64,000 nucleotides of DNA from Galeruca laticollis (taxonomy: Eukaryota > Arthropoda > Insecta > Coleoptera > Chrysomelidae), in the NCBI GenBank assembly GCA_963921935.1, contig OY998177.1, forward strand, positions 106,508,067-106,572,066. Direction: 5' to 3'. Position numbers and translations under genes: made by a program. Shown here piece after piece: positions 11,740 to 24,369 of the stretch. Below the pieces are notes generated by a model. The model was given only the letters and a program-made list of their open reading frames with translations. It was not told where the DNA came from and did not search any database. Position 1 is the first letter of the stretch, and the number at the start of each line of letters is the position of its first letter.

Positions 11740-12543
11740 ATAGTTTTTCAATCATGTGGTGTAGGGTTGTAATCGAGAGGCATAGGTCAATAAATCCATC
11801 TGTTGGTGTATGTTTGTGCGTTGTTTAAAATTATGTCTGAGGTTGTCTTTAGTGCGAACATCTTCAATTTGTTTATGTCGACTGCTGGGTTTACTTTGTA
11901 TTTGTAGGGTTCTGGTCTGTTGTGTTTGTCTATGTAGATGCCTATAGTTTTCTCTGTGTCTTTAATGCTTGCGTCTGTGTCAGTCTGTATATCTGGTGCG
12001 ATGTCATTGTATTTTGGAGTGACTGATCTATCGGTGGGGTGTGGTATGTCTTTTGTTCTTGTGCGTAATTTGTGTAATATCTGTCTGTTGTCATTGTATA
12101 CCTTCTGTATTGCCCATGCGTCTACGTCTAACTGTGTTATCCTCGCCAGTACATGGAGCGCAGATGAGGGTGCGGTTCTGTATGCCTTAGTGATGGCTAG
12201 CAGGAAGAGTCTCTCCGCTGCGGCTAGCTGCTTGGCGACTCATGTGTCATGTCAGTCTCTGCCAGCTATGATAAACAGTTTGTGGCCTATGTCTGCCGAT
12301 TTGTGGTGGTTCTGTTTCACATGCTCTAACCATCGCTGGCTTGTGTCAATACAGTCCCAGGTATTTGAGGTTGTCGTGAAATGTTATGTTATTGTCGTGT
12401 ATTTTGATTCTTGGTGGTCGTGTTTGTTTGTGTGGTATGAACATGTCTGCCGTTTTCTTGTCGAAATTATATCTTCTGTTATATTCTCAATATTAGTTAC
12501 TACCCAAGAGAAGGTATCTTGGTATACATCTAGCGTGCTATGA
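11740..12543 (-). pseudogene. R1/Loa-like LINE: RT C-terminus plus RNase H
   Basis: The minus strand gives an RT thumb with KYLGLYW, then AAAERLFLLAITKAYRTAPS and LHVLARITQLDVDAW, the connector typical of R1/Loa/Outcast-type elements. An RNase H start follows: DTDASIKDTEKTIGIYID, with KMFALK where the conserved E helix normally lies. A single deletion or stop interrupts the connector near 12,240. The long plus-strand frame across this interval is only its antisense shadow. Confidence 0.75.
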
Positions 12544-12662
12544 TAAAATATTTTCATAATAAAAAATGAACATCTATCTGTCGTTGAGTTTTACTATAAG
12601 TGTCACTTAGAGTTGTTTATAGTATCTTTTAGTATTATTTAGTTATTTAACTTAAAATTACA

Positions 12663-14575
12663 GTGTTTAAACTCAATTTTTTTGCTAATATTGCATTTGC
12701 ATATAGAGTAAATTGTTATGTGTGTAATAGAAACTTTCAAGTTCGACTAACGACGCGTTTAAACGAAGACAATAATATAGATCTACTAAACCTAGCTACT
12801 CATAGACGACAAGCTGCCGGACATACTGATATCGAGAATTTAGAAGTAATTGAAATAAAATCGTATTTAAATGGTTATCATGCAATTGCAGAGGTTATTA
12901 GACATACGAAAAACAATCCAAACTGCCCCAGACTTAACGTTTTAAATCCCTATTCAGTACGTGGTTGTATAATATGCAAGGTAACATAAGAAAAATGTCG
13001 GCAGAATATAGAGCCAATATTTTTATAGTTTCTAATATCTATGTGTATGAACATTTAAAGATTTGTATCATTCATTTGGATAATTTTGGTTTTTTATTAT
13101 TTGATTTACATGGTGGTTTGCGTTATGTTAATAGACCGTATCTTTTAACTAGTATTCAAACATTTTTGTCCAGTTTAAAAACTGTTGCCAATTCAAAGAT
13201 TAAAGTCAGAAACTGGGAGGATATTAATAGTTTTAATGTAGAGTATTTAACAACAATTTCTAAAGAAAACTTCGAAACACTTCATGAATTGTGTGCGCCA
13301 ATTGAACAGTATGGTAATAGAAGAAATATTGGGCAAAAATATTTACTTGCTTTACTTGTTAAGTTAAGGATTATCGGATGAGTTTTTAAAATTATTCTTC
13401 AAGACAAGTCTCTGATGAACATATTCGTACCAGGCAATAAGCAGAGACAATTTTATAAGAGATCATGTGCCCGAATTTGTCAACAAGCTTTATAATCCTA
13501 TACCAGATAATCCTAAAGCCATTGTTTATGTAGATTGTACATATATCTCCATTGAAAGTACATTTGGTTAAGCCAGAAATTATAGTAGCTCCTTATGGAT
13601 ACATTTTAACAGTCAACGATTCCTATTTTTCTAATGCACGAAACAACGACGCAACGATTTTATGGCGGGATTTGGAGAACGACGATAATGGAATGAGAAA
13701 TAACTGGTTTGAGGAAGATATTGTAATAGTAGATATAGGCTACACAGACGCGATTCCTACATTTGAAGAACTAGGTCTCATTCCTCATATGCCACCTTCA
13801 CTTCGTCATAACCAACGTCAACTGTCTACTAATGAAGCAAACAGAGCAAGACTAATAATTACAACCCGCGAGGTTATAGAGGCTACAAATGGACATTTAT
13901 AATCTATTTTCAAGTTTTCATTTCCACGGCCCACGCTGCTAACTTGCGTGAGTTTCACCAGATTGCGGGTTCGTTAATAAATAGGTTTCATCTTTTAATA
14001 AATATACCAGAAATATTTGAGATAGCAACTGAAATGATAAATAAACTAGATGATGTAAATACTGTCCAAGCACGCGTGGAAGCTCAAAATCTAGCTGTCA
14101 GAGATGGTCGCTGGCAGAGGCTTAACCATACGCATGTTCTTGAATTTCCTCGGGTAGCTACCAATTATCTGAGAGGCCTATTAGGTCCTTACCATCTTTA
14201 TTTAAGTTATCATATATACAAGATAAGTTACAAAAAAATTAACTTAATGTTTTAGAAATAGATGAGTTAAGAGTTAATTTCTTACGTATTAGAAGCTACT
14301 CTAGATTTAAAAACGCCACTAAATATATGTTATGGTTGGCATACGAGGACGTACTTAATCAAGACAACCGTCCAGTTTTCAACTACTACTGCGTATGTCC
14401 ATCTGGTACGAGAACTTAAGGCACATGCGCACACGTTGCAACAATTTTATGGATTTTAGGATTTGTCAGACACAATAATATCACATTTCCACCAACACGT
14501 CTACTAAATTGTGTCGACGACGCAGCAAACCGTTTATTGCCAGAAAATATTGTTCTAGGTCCCATAGTTGAATAA
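12663..14575 (+). pseudogene. ISL2EU-type DNA transposase with SWIM finger
   Basis: Order of blocks: an N-terminal region with THRRQAAGHTDIENLEVIEI and NPYSVRGCIICK (to 12,980); a middle helix region (13,100-13,380); the DDE core with VNDSYFSNARNNDATIL, IVIVDIGYTDAIPTFEELGL, MPPSLRHNQRQLSTNEANRA and REVIEATNGHL (13,552-13,902); LINRFHLL and VVQARVE-like EANMINKL/VQARVEAQNLAVRDG (13,944-14,200); and a C-terminal CVCPSGTRT...GTCAHVATILWILGF (about 14,390-14,465), the CxC...CxH SWIM zinc finger typical of this family. Frameshifts occur near 12,985, 13,390, 13,910 and 14,230, with a stop inside the finger. Terminal inverted repeats were not found by eye. Confidence 0.8.
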
Positions 14576-14619
14576 AATCAAAAAAAAAATTGTACATTTA
14601 CCTCCAATTTATTTGGACT

Positions 14620-15720
14620 TCACCATCATATTTTAAATAATCTCGCTGTGTGGCCAACTAGCTCGCTCTTATCGAGTAATCTGCACCTCTTCACCACTCT
14701 TTCTTCAACAAAATGTTGCTGTTGCAACCCCTAGAGATAATATCTGCAGGATTTAAGGTACATGATGCCATTCACTACTTTGAATGTAAAATTTCCTTAG
14801 CCCTATTTCCCACGAAAGTATTCTAGTTCTCCTTTGTTTCAGTCCAAGTTTATGCTACCATTGAATCACTCCAATACTGGGTTTCCATGTTGTATGATTC
14901 ATCGACATTTTTTTACCATTCTACATCATCAAATTCCAATGAGAGTAGCTAGCAACTCCAACCTCGGTATAGGGATTATCTTAGGAGCTACTCGAGACTT
15001 TGAACAAGTGTAACTGATGGAATTCCATTTATCTCAGTCCTTAAGAAAATACAACTAGCATCACAAAATATATGAATAAAAGAGTTCTCAGTATCTTGTA
15101 AATTAGAAAATTTATAGAATCGTCTGGAAATTTTACACAAACTCATGAAACACAACTATTTCAACCACTTACTGAGTAACCTGACAATATCTTCAGTGTA
15201 GTTGGTTGTGAAGCCAATCGGATTAAAAACATTTTGCGCTACTGATAATAAGCATATCTTTGTCCTAGGTGTCTTATTCAAGTCATGAGTTGTCCCTAGT
15301 AACTAGATCGTAATCCCACTGCAATCTTTAAACGGAGTCAACTTTCTCATCGCTTTCAGGATAATTGATGATATATTTTTTTCCATAAAATTGAATTTTC
15401 ACTCTCTCAAATTGAAATTTGCTAAAGAAATAAGATCTTTAGATTTCCCCATGAAGGTATCTAACTCCGATTTATTTCTAAGACTCGTAATGCAATTGCC
15501 TACATAGAATGAACTTATCTACAGTCTCCTTGAATTAATACGGAGCCATATCTAAAGGAAGTCCTAAAAATGAACTAGACTTGACTCCAAATACAACTCT
15601 ACAGTGCCTATAATATTTTAACTCATGTGATACTGAATTATTCCACCATAAGAATCTGAGATGTCCTCTGTCGTTGGAAGTAACACTAATCTGAAGAACG
15701 ACTTTCTCTATATACGGACG
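14620..15720 (-). pseudogene. BEL/Pao pol fragment
   Basis: On the minus strand, blocks in family order are RPYIEKVVLQISVTSNDRGH, LRFLWWNNSVSHELKYYRHC, RVVFGVKSSSFL (15,730-15,590), the region after the catalytic residues, KICLLSVAQNVFNPIG (about 15,250), FLRTEINGIPSVTLVQ (about 15,030), WSDSMVA (about 14,880) and LNPADIISRGC (about 14,740). The F-L-W-W and R-V-V-F-G-V blocks and the N-P-A-D-x-x-S-R-G box identify BEL/Pao RT and RNase H. Stops and frameshifts are frequent. No LTRs recognised. An extra piece (15,720-15,911) may be more of the same. Confidence 0.75.
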
Positions 15721-15911
15721 ATCTGCTTACTGAAAGTAATTCTGAGGACAAGGTGATACAAATTTGTAATGAGCAAGATCTTTTGCCAAAATCTCCACTT
15801 AATTTCAAGGGAGATCGATATGAAAGAAAAATTTTGATTCACCAAACATTTGAATGTCTCCATTATGTTTGCGGTAGACAGATTTTCACAAACGCAGAAA
15901 TCATTTTGCAT

Positions 15912-16231
15912 TAAACATTTAGAAGCTACAGTATAGGCATACGCATTTCTAGGTAAAGTTCGCCTGCAGACAGAGTTAAAAGTAATTTATAGAAACCCAT
16001 ATTTTAGGCTCATAAGTGGTACTATTCAACTTTTTATAATACCTACTACATGCCATATAACTTTTTTAAGATTTTCACTTCTTGATTCTGTGAACACCCT
16101 ACGCTTCCGACCACAAGCCGCCACTGTATGAAAGTTGGTCTTCATCGGCCCATATGTTCCTTGGGAACCCTTGATGAAAGCACAAGACCTAGTTCTAACG
16201 TATGCGGAAGAAGAAGTTAATTTGCATTTCA
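15912..16231. other. No recognised gene
   Basis: The minus-strand frame 16,026-16,232 has no recognised motif. Confidence 0.35.
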
Positions 16232-17340
<1,109 letters not shown>

Positions 17341-17489
17341 TTATACTGATCTTAATTGGGAAAAATGATATCCAGGATATCCCCATAAGGCTAATGATAT
17401 CTAATATCATCATATATTAAGTCAATCACAAGATAGGTCACTTCTTGGACTAGCCAAAAATAATTAAACATAACGTAGGCTTCAAATGA

Positions 17490-17556
17490 AATGTAACTTC
17501 TGTCATTCTGACGATGATATTTAGGTAATATCGAAACAATTCTCAATTTTTTTGAA
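17490..17556 (+). ncRNA. Hammerhead-like motif, cleavage triplet altered
   Basis: CTGACGA, GATATT/AATATC stem II, GAAAC and AATT are all present, but the expected GTC reads CTC, which should disrupt stem III and the cleavage site. Stem I can form through TTCT/AGAA and AAATGT/ACATTT on either side. Confidence 0.45.
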
Positions 17557-17659
17557 TTTCTAACATTTTTCAATAAACTGTGGAGTTAACTAGAAACAGT
17601 AAGTTTCTTTTAAAACACTATTATGAGTAGATTCCACAAAGTAAGGGTAGAGACAGTTA

Positions 17660-17716
17660 AATTGACAATTGTTTCGATATTACCTAAATATCATCGTCAG
17701 AATGGCAGAAGTTACA
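17660..17716 (-). ncRNA. Hammerhead-like motif, intact core order
   Basis: The minus strand has CTGACGA, a GATATT/AATATC stem, GAAAC, AATT and GTC. This is the inverted partner of the altered copy at 17,490-17,556. Confidence 0.5.
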
Positions 17717-17764
17717 GTTCATTTATATGTAGAAACTGTAAGTTTCATTTAAAACACTAGTATT

Positions 17765-18458
17765 ACTGTTGATGCAATTACGATGATGAATTAATTTGGT
17801 TCACGCAACCTCAAAGTAATTTGAATAAATTAGAAAAAATTCAAAACATATTTTTAAGGTTACTCTATTTTAAAAAGCATCACGTGTAACCTGACTACCA
17901 GATAATTAGAAGTAAAACTCTCAGAAATGAATTTAAGATATTATCCCTAGAAAACAGACGACAACTCGCAGTATTGATATTATTATATAATATTATAAAT
18001 AATAGAGTTAACTCCCCTGACCTTTGGTCGTTGATTAGATTCAACGTGCCACTTAGACGAATGCGCCAGGTTACAATGTTTAATATTCCTTTATCATTCA
18101 GCATCTCGAGATCACCAACGGTAAACATGTTTCGACTTGCGAATCGATTCAATACATTGATGGATCTAGAATGGACAGTTTCTACCATAATTTTTCGCAA
18201 AACAATATTGGAGCAGCTAATCTGTATATCTCTATGAAGAATTTCAAATGTTGTGTCAATCCTCATACAATTCAAATAATCTTGGATAAACTATACTAAT
18301 ACAACTACATGTTTGTCTACATTTTGTGAATCTTAGAAATTCTGTAAATTCATTTTATTACGTAAAAATGTATTATTTTGCACAATGCATTTTATTACAT
18401 TATTATTCATGTAATTCAACCGCAAGGTTTGTATTAATAATAAATAAATAAATAAATG
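17765..18458 (+). pseudogene. LINE 3' fragment (CR1/R1-like)
   Basis: The plus strand reads LNKLEKIQNIFLRLLYFKKH, ILSLENRRQLAVLILLYNII, NNRVNSPDLWSLIRFNVPLR and RLANRFNTL, the C-terminal post-RT region of jockey/CR1/R1-type LINEs (K-L-E-x-I-Q-x-x-F-L-R, S-L-E-x-R-R). The frame closes near 18,237. An AATA/AAAT-repeat tail at 18,437-18,458 looks like the element's 3' end. It abuts the PLE block on its 5' side, as expected of a 5'-truncated copy. Confidence 0.75.
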
Positions 18459-19299
18459 ATAAAAATGTCAAAATCACCCCATACTCTTTTCTAAATATTT
18501 TCCTATCGCTTCAAAAGTTTTCTTAAACTACAACTTCAGTACAATACAATACAAGGCGTTTCTGTATACTCAAAAAGAGAAAAAATGCTCCCATTATCTC
18601 ATTTATACATTTGGTAGTTCAGTATCAAGTATTTATCAGTCAGATAGCAAGGAGCCTAAAATGTTGGTTTCTTTTAGTCTCCCATTAGGTGGTCAGATCA
18701 CTATTTCACCTTAAATGACATTTCTGACGATTGTAGTGCTTGGCAGGTACCATTATTCAAAGTCCACCTGACTCGAGTAGGGTAGTACCTACTCATATTT
18801 TATGTTTCGAAAGTTGTTGAAAAGAGACCGCTTTATAATAGTTAAAAATCATAAAAATACTACAAACAATAAAAGAAATTGACAAATAAATTAAAATGTC
18901 GATGCTACTATAAACAAAATAAGCTGTTATATGTAATTACTGTTTGTTATTTCATTACAATTGAATTGGTTTCAATAAAGTATGAAGTGTGTATGAAACA
19001 ATCGAATGTCTATTTACGGTAACTTGAACATCAGCGCCAAACTGTCTGATGGATAGTCACCTCCATAACAGTCAACTTGGTCTTGTCTTTTTCTTTTATG
19101 CAGAAGATAGAAAAATGCTTTACAAAGACGTACAACTATGATTTTCTAAAGGGTTATATCAATCATTTTACTCCGTAAATAAAGAAAAATCTATAATACA
19201 CATAATAAAGAAACCTAATATCAGTTTGAGGAAAGGACATGTTCAAAAAAAGCTACAAGAACGCTTAAAATATATGGGACTGAAGATATTTCATAAAAA
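18459..19299. other. No recognised gene
   Basis: AT-rich sequence; no recognised domain. Confidence 0.4.
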
Positions 19300-20540
19300 C
19301 AAAATGTGTTTCAATTATTTACTCTTTATTTGAAAATGACAGGATTGAATAACATTTTTTCACCCAAAAGTTTAAGGTTTAAAGTATTTTTTCTTGAAAA
19401 TGTGTACCAAGACATTTTGGAATCGCTGAATACGGATATGAAGTTGTAAAACTGAAATTTGAATTCTAAATTTGACAATTTCGAAACCCAACCCCCTAAC
19501 CCCATAATCACAAATCCCACGGCAAGATCAATCAAAGATACTTCCTCCAACGGCATTATTGGAGTCAGTTTCTAAAGTAATGAAAATACTAAACTTCAAT
19601 TCTCGACAAAAAAAGGTTTTCCGTGCTTGGGAAAAATATTTTGAGATGGTGTGAGTAATTTTTGGAAAGGGATATAATTTACTTTTAGGGAATACCTTTT
19701 TCCACCAAGCGATTTTGCTTGAAAATTTGTAACAAGATCTTTTTGGAGACTCGCTTAGCTCAAATATTGAATTGTTAAACTGAAATTTGAGTTCTAGATA
19801 TAGTTGGTTGAAATTTTAAGCCCCGTACCTCAAGATCAATCAAATATGCAGTCTCCAAACGCAATTTACTGAACTAACTGAACTGAATTAATCATATCTC
19901 GATGAAAAAAATGTTTTCCAAGCATGAAAAAAATTTTTTTAGGAATAGAGAGCTATTTTGAGATGGTGTATTTATTTTTTAGAGACAGAAATTTTCTACC
20001 AAGTATTTTTGCTTCAAAAGTTGTACCAAGACTTCTTGGAGTCGCTAAGTATAAATATGAAGTTGTAATCTGAAATTTGAGTTCTGGATATAGCGGATTT
20101 TAATCCCAAACCACAACTCTAAGATCACAAACCAAAGATCAATCAAAGTTACAGCCTCCAAAGGAAAGTTTGGAAGTCCTAGTTTCCAAAGTAAATACTG
20201 AACATTTTCAATTAACCATATCTCAGTGAAAAAATGTTTTCCAGGTTGGGAAAAATATTTTGAAGGATGAAAGAGCTAATTTAACATGGTGTTACTATTT
20301 TTTGATAATGAAATTTGATTACTTGTAGGGTAGACATTTTTTGTCTTGAAAATTTGTACCCAGACTTTTGGAGTCGCTGAATACAAATATGAAGTTGTAA
20401 AACTAAAATTGGTCTCTTAGTTTCTAAGGCACAGAACTTCAATAACCGTTATATTGATAAAAATAGGTTTTTCTTCATTGGAAAAAAGGCTTTAGAGAGC
20501 TATCTTGAGATGGTGTAACTATTTTTTGAATAGAAAAATG
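19300..20540. repeat. Tandem array, four diverged units of about 290-335 bp
   Basis: The landmark CTTGAAAATTTGTACCAAGA (variants) starts at 19,393, 19,718, 20,012 and 20,345. Each is followed by TTTTGGAGTCGCTGAATA-like, ATGAAGTTGTAAAACTGAAA-like, AAGATCAATCAAA and GAGATGGTGT blocks in the same order. Divergence between units is high and indels vary the period. The open frame on the minus strand (19,326-19,556) is incidental. Confidence 0.8.
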
Positions 20541-22469
20541 TCTTTACTTTATACAGTATCAAATACATCAGCTTTTAGGTTAGGATTACTAAATGAATAC
20601 GCGATAGAACAGTTTTGAAGACCGACTTGGATTTTCCGCATATAAAAACTTTTCAAGAGCAGCTACAACTTTTGTAGAGCCGTGTTATGGAGCATTTGTT
20701 TGAAAAATATTTAATACAACATAAGAAAATCCACATGGTAGGAAGAAACTGAAATTAAATTTGTTGTCAATATGTTTTGTTGCTTTGCAGTCACTTGAAA
20801 AATTTGAAATATTCCTCAAAAGCGTTTTTTTTTCTGTAGACTTCGGTTATTCTTACTAATTTGTGACTCAAATATCGAAAATTAATTATATACGTTTCTC
20901 TTCCTCGTCGAGTTAGATTGAAAAGTGAAATTGTTGAGAAAATAAACTCTTTCTTATTAAGATACATCCAAAATGGAGATTGGGTGCTTATTGTAGTCGT
21001 ATTTCAAAAAAATTTTAACCAAGCACATTTTATTGAAATAAGCATTCAGTGTATATATTGAAAAATAACAGAAATATGTATTGTTGCTAAAGATTTTCTT
21101 CAGATACTTCAAATCCGTTAGAATTTATAATCCTAAAAGATGACAGTTGTATACCTCGATGCATTAACAATGGTTTTAAGTAAAAGAAGTCCTTCAGAGT
21201 CAGGATTGAACGTTCAAGTGGCTTTGAGTAGGTACAATTTGTGATAAAATCTTCGGTGACAAGTAAATTTATTACGGAGCATAAAGGAAGGAAAACTTCA
21301 ACTACAGGTAGTCAATATTTATCATTGTCAACATATATTAACTTAGATAATTTTATTATCGAAAATTTGTTGACTTTTCAAACATTATCAGCTATTAAAA
21401 TGTGAAGCGTACCTTTGGAGAAGAGTGAGTTAATATGTAATCCGTAATCCTCTGACCTCAAACTAGTAAAAGGAACATTGCATGAACCATTCGCGTGTCA
21501 GTTAATATGTCAAAGAAAATATTCACTATAATTGTTCACTATCCCATAAACTAACACAAACAAAGAGTCGAAACACCGAAAACATTACAATCACTTTGAG
21601 AGAAAAAACTTAAAAAAGCTTTAAGTAGGAGACGCACAGGTCAACTGTGTTAGGCGTCTTATACTAGACTGATGAGAGATTTCCACCCTCTACCTGTTAG
21701 TACCTGGGAAGGTGTGGGGTCTTGTTCATCCAATCAGATACCTCCAATCCGCTTGACACGTGCTCTGACAATGACTTAAGTGAGTATTGTCAAATACTAT
21801 TGTGCGCTCTCAACGTAACTTTTTTATGAAAACAACCACATAATCCAGGGCCGGGCAAGAGGACGGGTGTCCGCCTCCCACGGGCGTTTTTTTATCGTTT
21901 TGCTACAAATATATTTTCTCGAATATACGATGTTATTATTTTTTTTTTATTTAAGCTGCTCGCATCATACAATGTGGAACAAATTTATTACATCGGTTAC
22001 TATACATAATTATAAAAAATTCAAATATAAATTGACATTCTTCATCGTGAAAATGTGATCCCTACCTTAAACCCCTTCGAATGACAGGTACAACTCCCAA
22101 ATTTTTAAATAGGGAGAACGGGCGTATAATATATCGTTTAAAGGGTCTCTTCTTACTGTATTCAAAAATGTCATCGTTCGCAGTTTTTTGTGGAAATTAA
22201 CATGAAGAAATGAACTCATGTGTTCACCTAAATTTGCTAAAATACACTCAAAACATAAATGTATTACTGAGTTGTTCATAGACACAAATATAACTTCACT
22301 GAAATAAATCTTTGTGCCTAAATTTATTGTCAAAAGTGTTTTGTGTGCGCAATACTAAAATATGTATTTTAAGGAAATAATCGATTCTCCAGTTTTGTGT
22401 TAACTGGAGTTGACAAACACAATTTACAACTTCGAAAATAAATATACTACATGACCGAAAATAGTTATT
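20541..22469. other. No recognised gene
   Basis: No coding homology recognised. CAGGGCCGGGCAAGAGG at about 21,847 resembles a hAT-type terminus but has no identified partner. Confidence 0.35.
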
Positions 22470-22540
22470 TATTATACAAGGGAAAAAAGTATTAGATTTT
22501 AGCCGAGAGCTAAAATCTAATATTTTTCCCGTGTATAATA
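22470..22540. repeat. Foldback, 32-34-bp arms, 5' of Crypton ORF
   Basis: The arm TATTATACAAGGGAAAAAAG... pairs with its inverse ending ...GTATAATA, with a loop of about five bases centred on CGAGA near 22,505. There is a two-base indel and one mismatch. It is followed by a quasi-palindromic TTTTTTCTGTGACAGGAAAA at 22,546-22,566. Confidence 0.75.
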
Positions 22541-22938
22541 CACTATTTTTTCTGTGACAGGAAAAAACGACGATTTAATAGTGAAAGAACATATTATTAC
22601 AATATATTGAAGTCAGAATGTTATCGATATGAAATTTGAATTTTTAAACTAGTAAGCTGTTGTAGTTATAGCGACAAATAAACCTGCGTTGCTAAGGAAA
22701 ACTTCAAAGTAATCAAATATATGTCAATTTAATTCTGTGATTTGATTCAAAAATTGCGAACCCAGTGATTATTTAGTAGTTATTTTGGAAAATATAAAGT
22801 TAAAAAATATCTGATTCCGAGTTTTCTCTGACTCCACTGGAGTTGATAGAAGTAGCGCAAGTAGCGTCACGAAAATGATTGCCAGCTAAATCGCGGAAAA
22901 TTTAGGAAACCGCGTATTCAAGATTTAAAGAATGGAAA

Positions 22939-23858
22939 ATGAAAAAGACATGCAGTTCTTTCTCGGAGATAGTGTTATTGGGTTATTTTTCGGAACTGGC
23001 ACAACAACAAAAGCCATCAACAGTGTGGTCCAATTATTCAATGATTGAAAGTATGTTACGATCCAATAATAATGTAGATATTTCAAAATATTTCAAACTA
23101 ATTACATTTCTGAAACAAAATGGGAAAGGTTACAAGCCCAAGAAAGCTGCAATTTTTACGAGTACACTAATTAGTGATTTTTTAAATAATGCACCCGATG
23201 AAGTTTATTTAATGGCCAAGGTTGTTGTTGTATTTGAGATTGCAGGAGCTTGTCGAATTTGTGAAATCAGCCAGGTAACATTAGATGATATTGAAGATTC
23301 GGGAAAGTTATTAATTGTGAAACTGAAGCAAACAAAGAATGATGTAAACAGGATATTTGTAGTTACTTAAGAATATATTAAATATTACCGAATGTACATA
23401 GCCCTTCGTCAGCAGCAGCAAAGGATCGCCGCCTGTTTTATGCATATCGCAATGGAAAATGTATCAATCAGGTTGTGGGTAAAAATCAGTTTTATAAGGT
23501 ACCTAAAACAGTAGCTAATTTTCTTCAACTTGAAAATGCTAACTCATATACAGGTCATTCATTTCGAAGATCGTCTGCTACACTTTTAGTTGAATCTGGG
23601 GGAGACTTGATGATACTAAAGAAACATGGCGGTTGGAAGTCATCAACGGTCGCTGAAGGGTATGTTGATGAATCGGTGGCACACAGAACAGAAATTGCTA
23701 ATAAAATGTTCATAACTTGTGGCAGTTCTGAAATAACACCCGATTTGCGACCAGGTACATCAACAGCAGTTGTGTCCATGTCAGAGAAAAATATTATTCC
23801 AACACAAGAAAATTCGTCTGTTGTACCGAATAGTTCAAGAAACATGTCATTCATGTAA
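22939..23858 (+). CDS. Crypton tyrosine recombinase (one frameshift)
   Basis: The first frame (22,939-23,370) carries an N-terminal SAM-like core-binding region (PSTVWSNYSMIESMLR, FLKQNGKGYKPKKA) and the first catalytic Arg in EIAGACRICEISQVTLDDIE, followed by a lysine strand VKLKQTKND. A frame change near 23,370-23,420 leads into DRRLFYAYRNGKCINQVVGK and the second frame (23,475-23,858) with TGHSFRRSSATLLVESGG (H-x-x-R), KKHGGWKSS (H/W) and AEGYVDES (Tyr nucleophile). All R-K-H-R-H/W-Y positions are visible. A serine-rich tail ends at 23,858. The lack of DDE motifs and the family resemblance point to an animal Crypton. Only one indel separates it from an intact ORF, so it may be fairly young. 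Confidence 0.8.
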
Positions 23859-23973
23859 TGCACATTTAATAGTTGTGCTTTTGATATAAAGGAATTGTAA
23901 CTTATGTTCAGTAAAATATTCTAAAATCAAATATCTTCCTTTATCTATATGTATATATATCCGGAAAGAAAGT

Positions 23974-24080
23974 ACTCACTTTTTTCCCGGGGAAAAAAGT
24001 AATTTCGTGAAAAGTTGTATTTTGTTACCTGTCAACAGGGATAAAATGTCAATTTTTTTTCCTGTTACAGAAAAAAATTA
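23974..24080. repeat. Inverted motifs 3' of Crypton ORF
   Basis: ACTTTTTTCCC/GGGAAAAAAGT forms a perfect 11-bp foldback at about 23,978-24,000 and shares GGGAAAAAAGTA with the 5' foldback. TTTTTTCCTGTTACAGAAAA at about 24,056 is the reverse complement, with one mismatch, of the motif at 22,546. These may mark element ends. Confidence 0.5.
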
Positions 24081-24172
24081 TTATATTTTGAATGTTTTGT
24101 CTATGTCTAATTGAAAATACGATTGACCTGTGAGGTACCGATATGTCCAACTAGAATGTGCTAAATGTAATT

Positions 24173-24267
24173 AACTGCCTTGACTTTTACTTCGTGGAAT
24201 CTACTCATATTAGTGTTTTAAATGAAACTTCCTGTTTTTAGCTAATTCCACAATATATTTTTTTATG
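24173..24267 (-). mobile_element. Short PLE 3'-end insertion
   Basis: This 95-bp block carries TTCGTGGAATCTACTCATAT, GTTTTAAATGAAAC and CTAGCTAATTCCACAATAT-type PLE end landmarks and nothing else. GTAATT occurs immediately on both sides (24,167-24,172 and 24,268-24,273), a plausible target duplication. Confidence 0.65.
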
Positions 24268-24369
24268 GTAATTGTAAGTACGTTTTTATAAAATATATCC
24301 TATTTTTGGTTTTATTGGAGAATTCTTAATCCTACCTGGTGAACCAGCAACAACAGCACACCTCCAGCC

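Larger units (their letters stand above)
17341..17764. repeat. PLE terminal repeat with an inverted internal pair
   Basis: Adjacent to the N-terminal side of the PLE ORF lies the same non-coding block as at 26.17-26.55 kb, but in the opposite orientation relative to the ORF, so the family's terminal repeats can be inverted. Within it, GTAACTTCTGTCATTCTGAC... (17,493 onward, plus) is repeated in reverse complement at about 17,660-17,716, separated by about 110 bases including the 3'-end motif GAGTAGATTCCAC(A)AAGTAAGGG. Confidence 0.7.

Noticed and set aside
11938..12543. Long plus-strand open frame of 201 codons
   Set aside because: It is the antisense shadow of a LINE RT/RNase H on the minus strand; its residues match no family.
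21678..21730. CTGATGAGAG string as a hammerhead core
   Set aside because: No GAAA box or pairing stem III at the right distance.
21847..21885. CAGGGCCGGGCAAGAGG as a hAT terminus
   Set aside because: No inverted partner or 8-bp duplication found.
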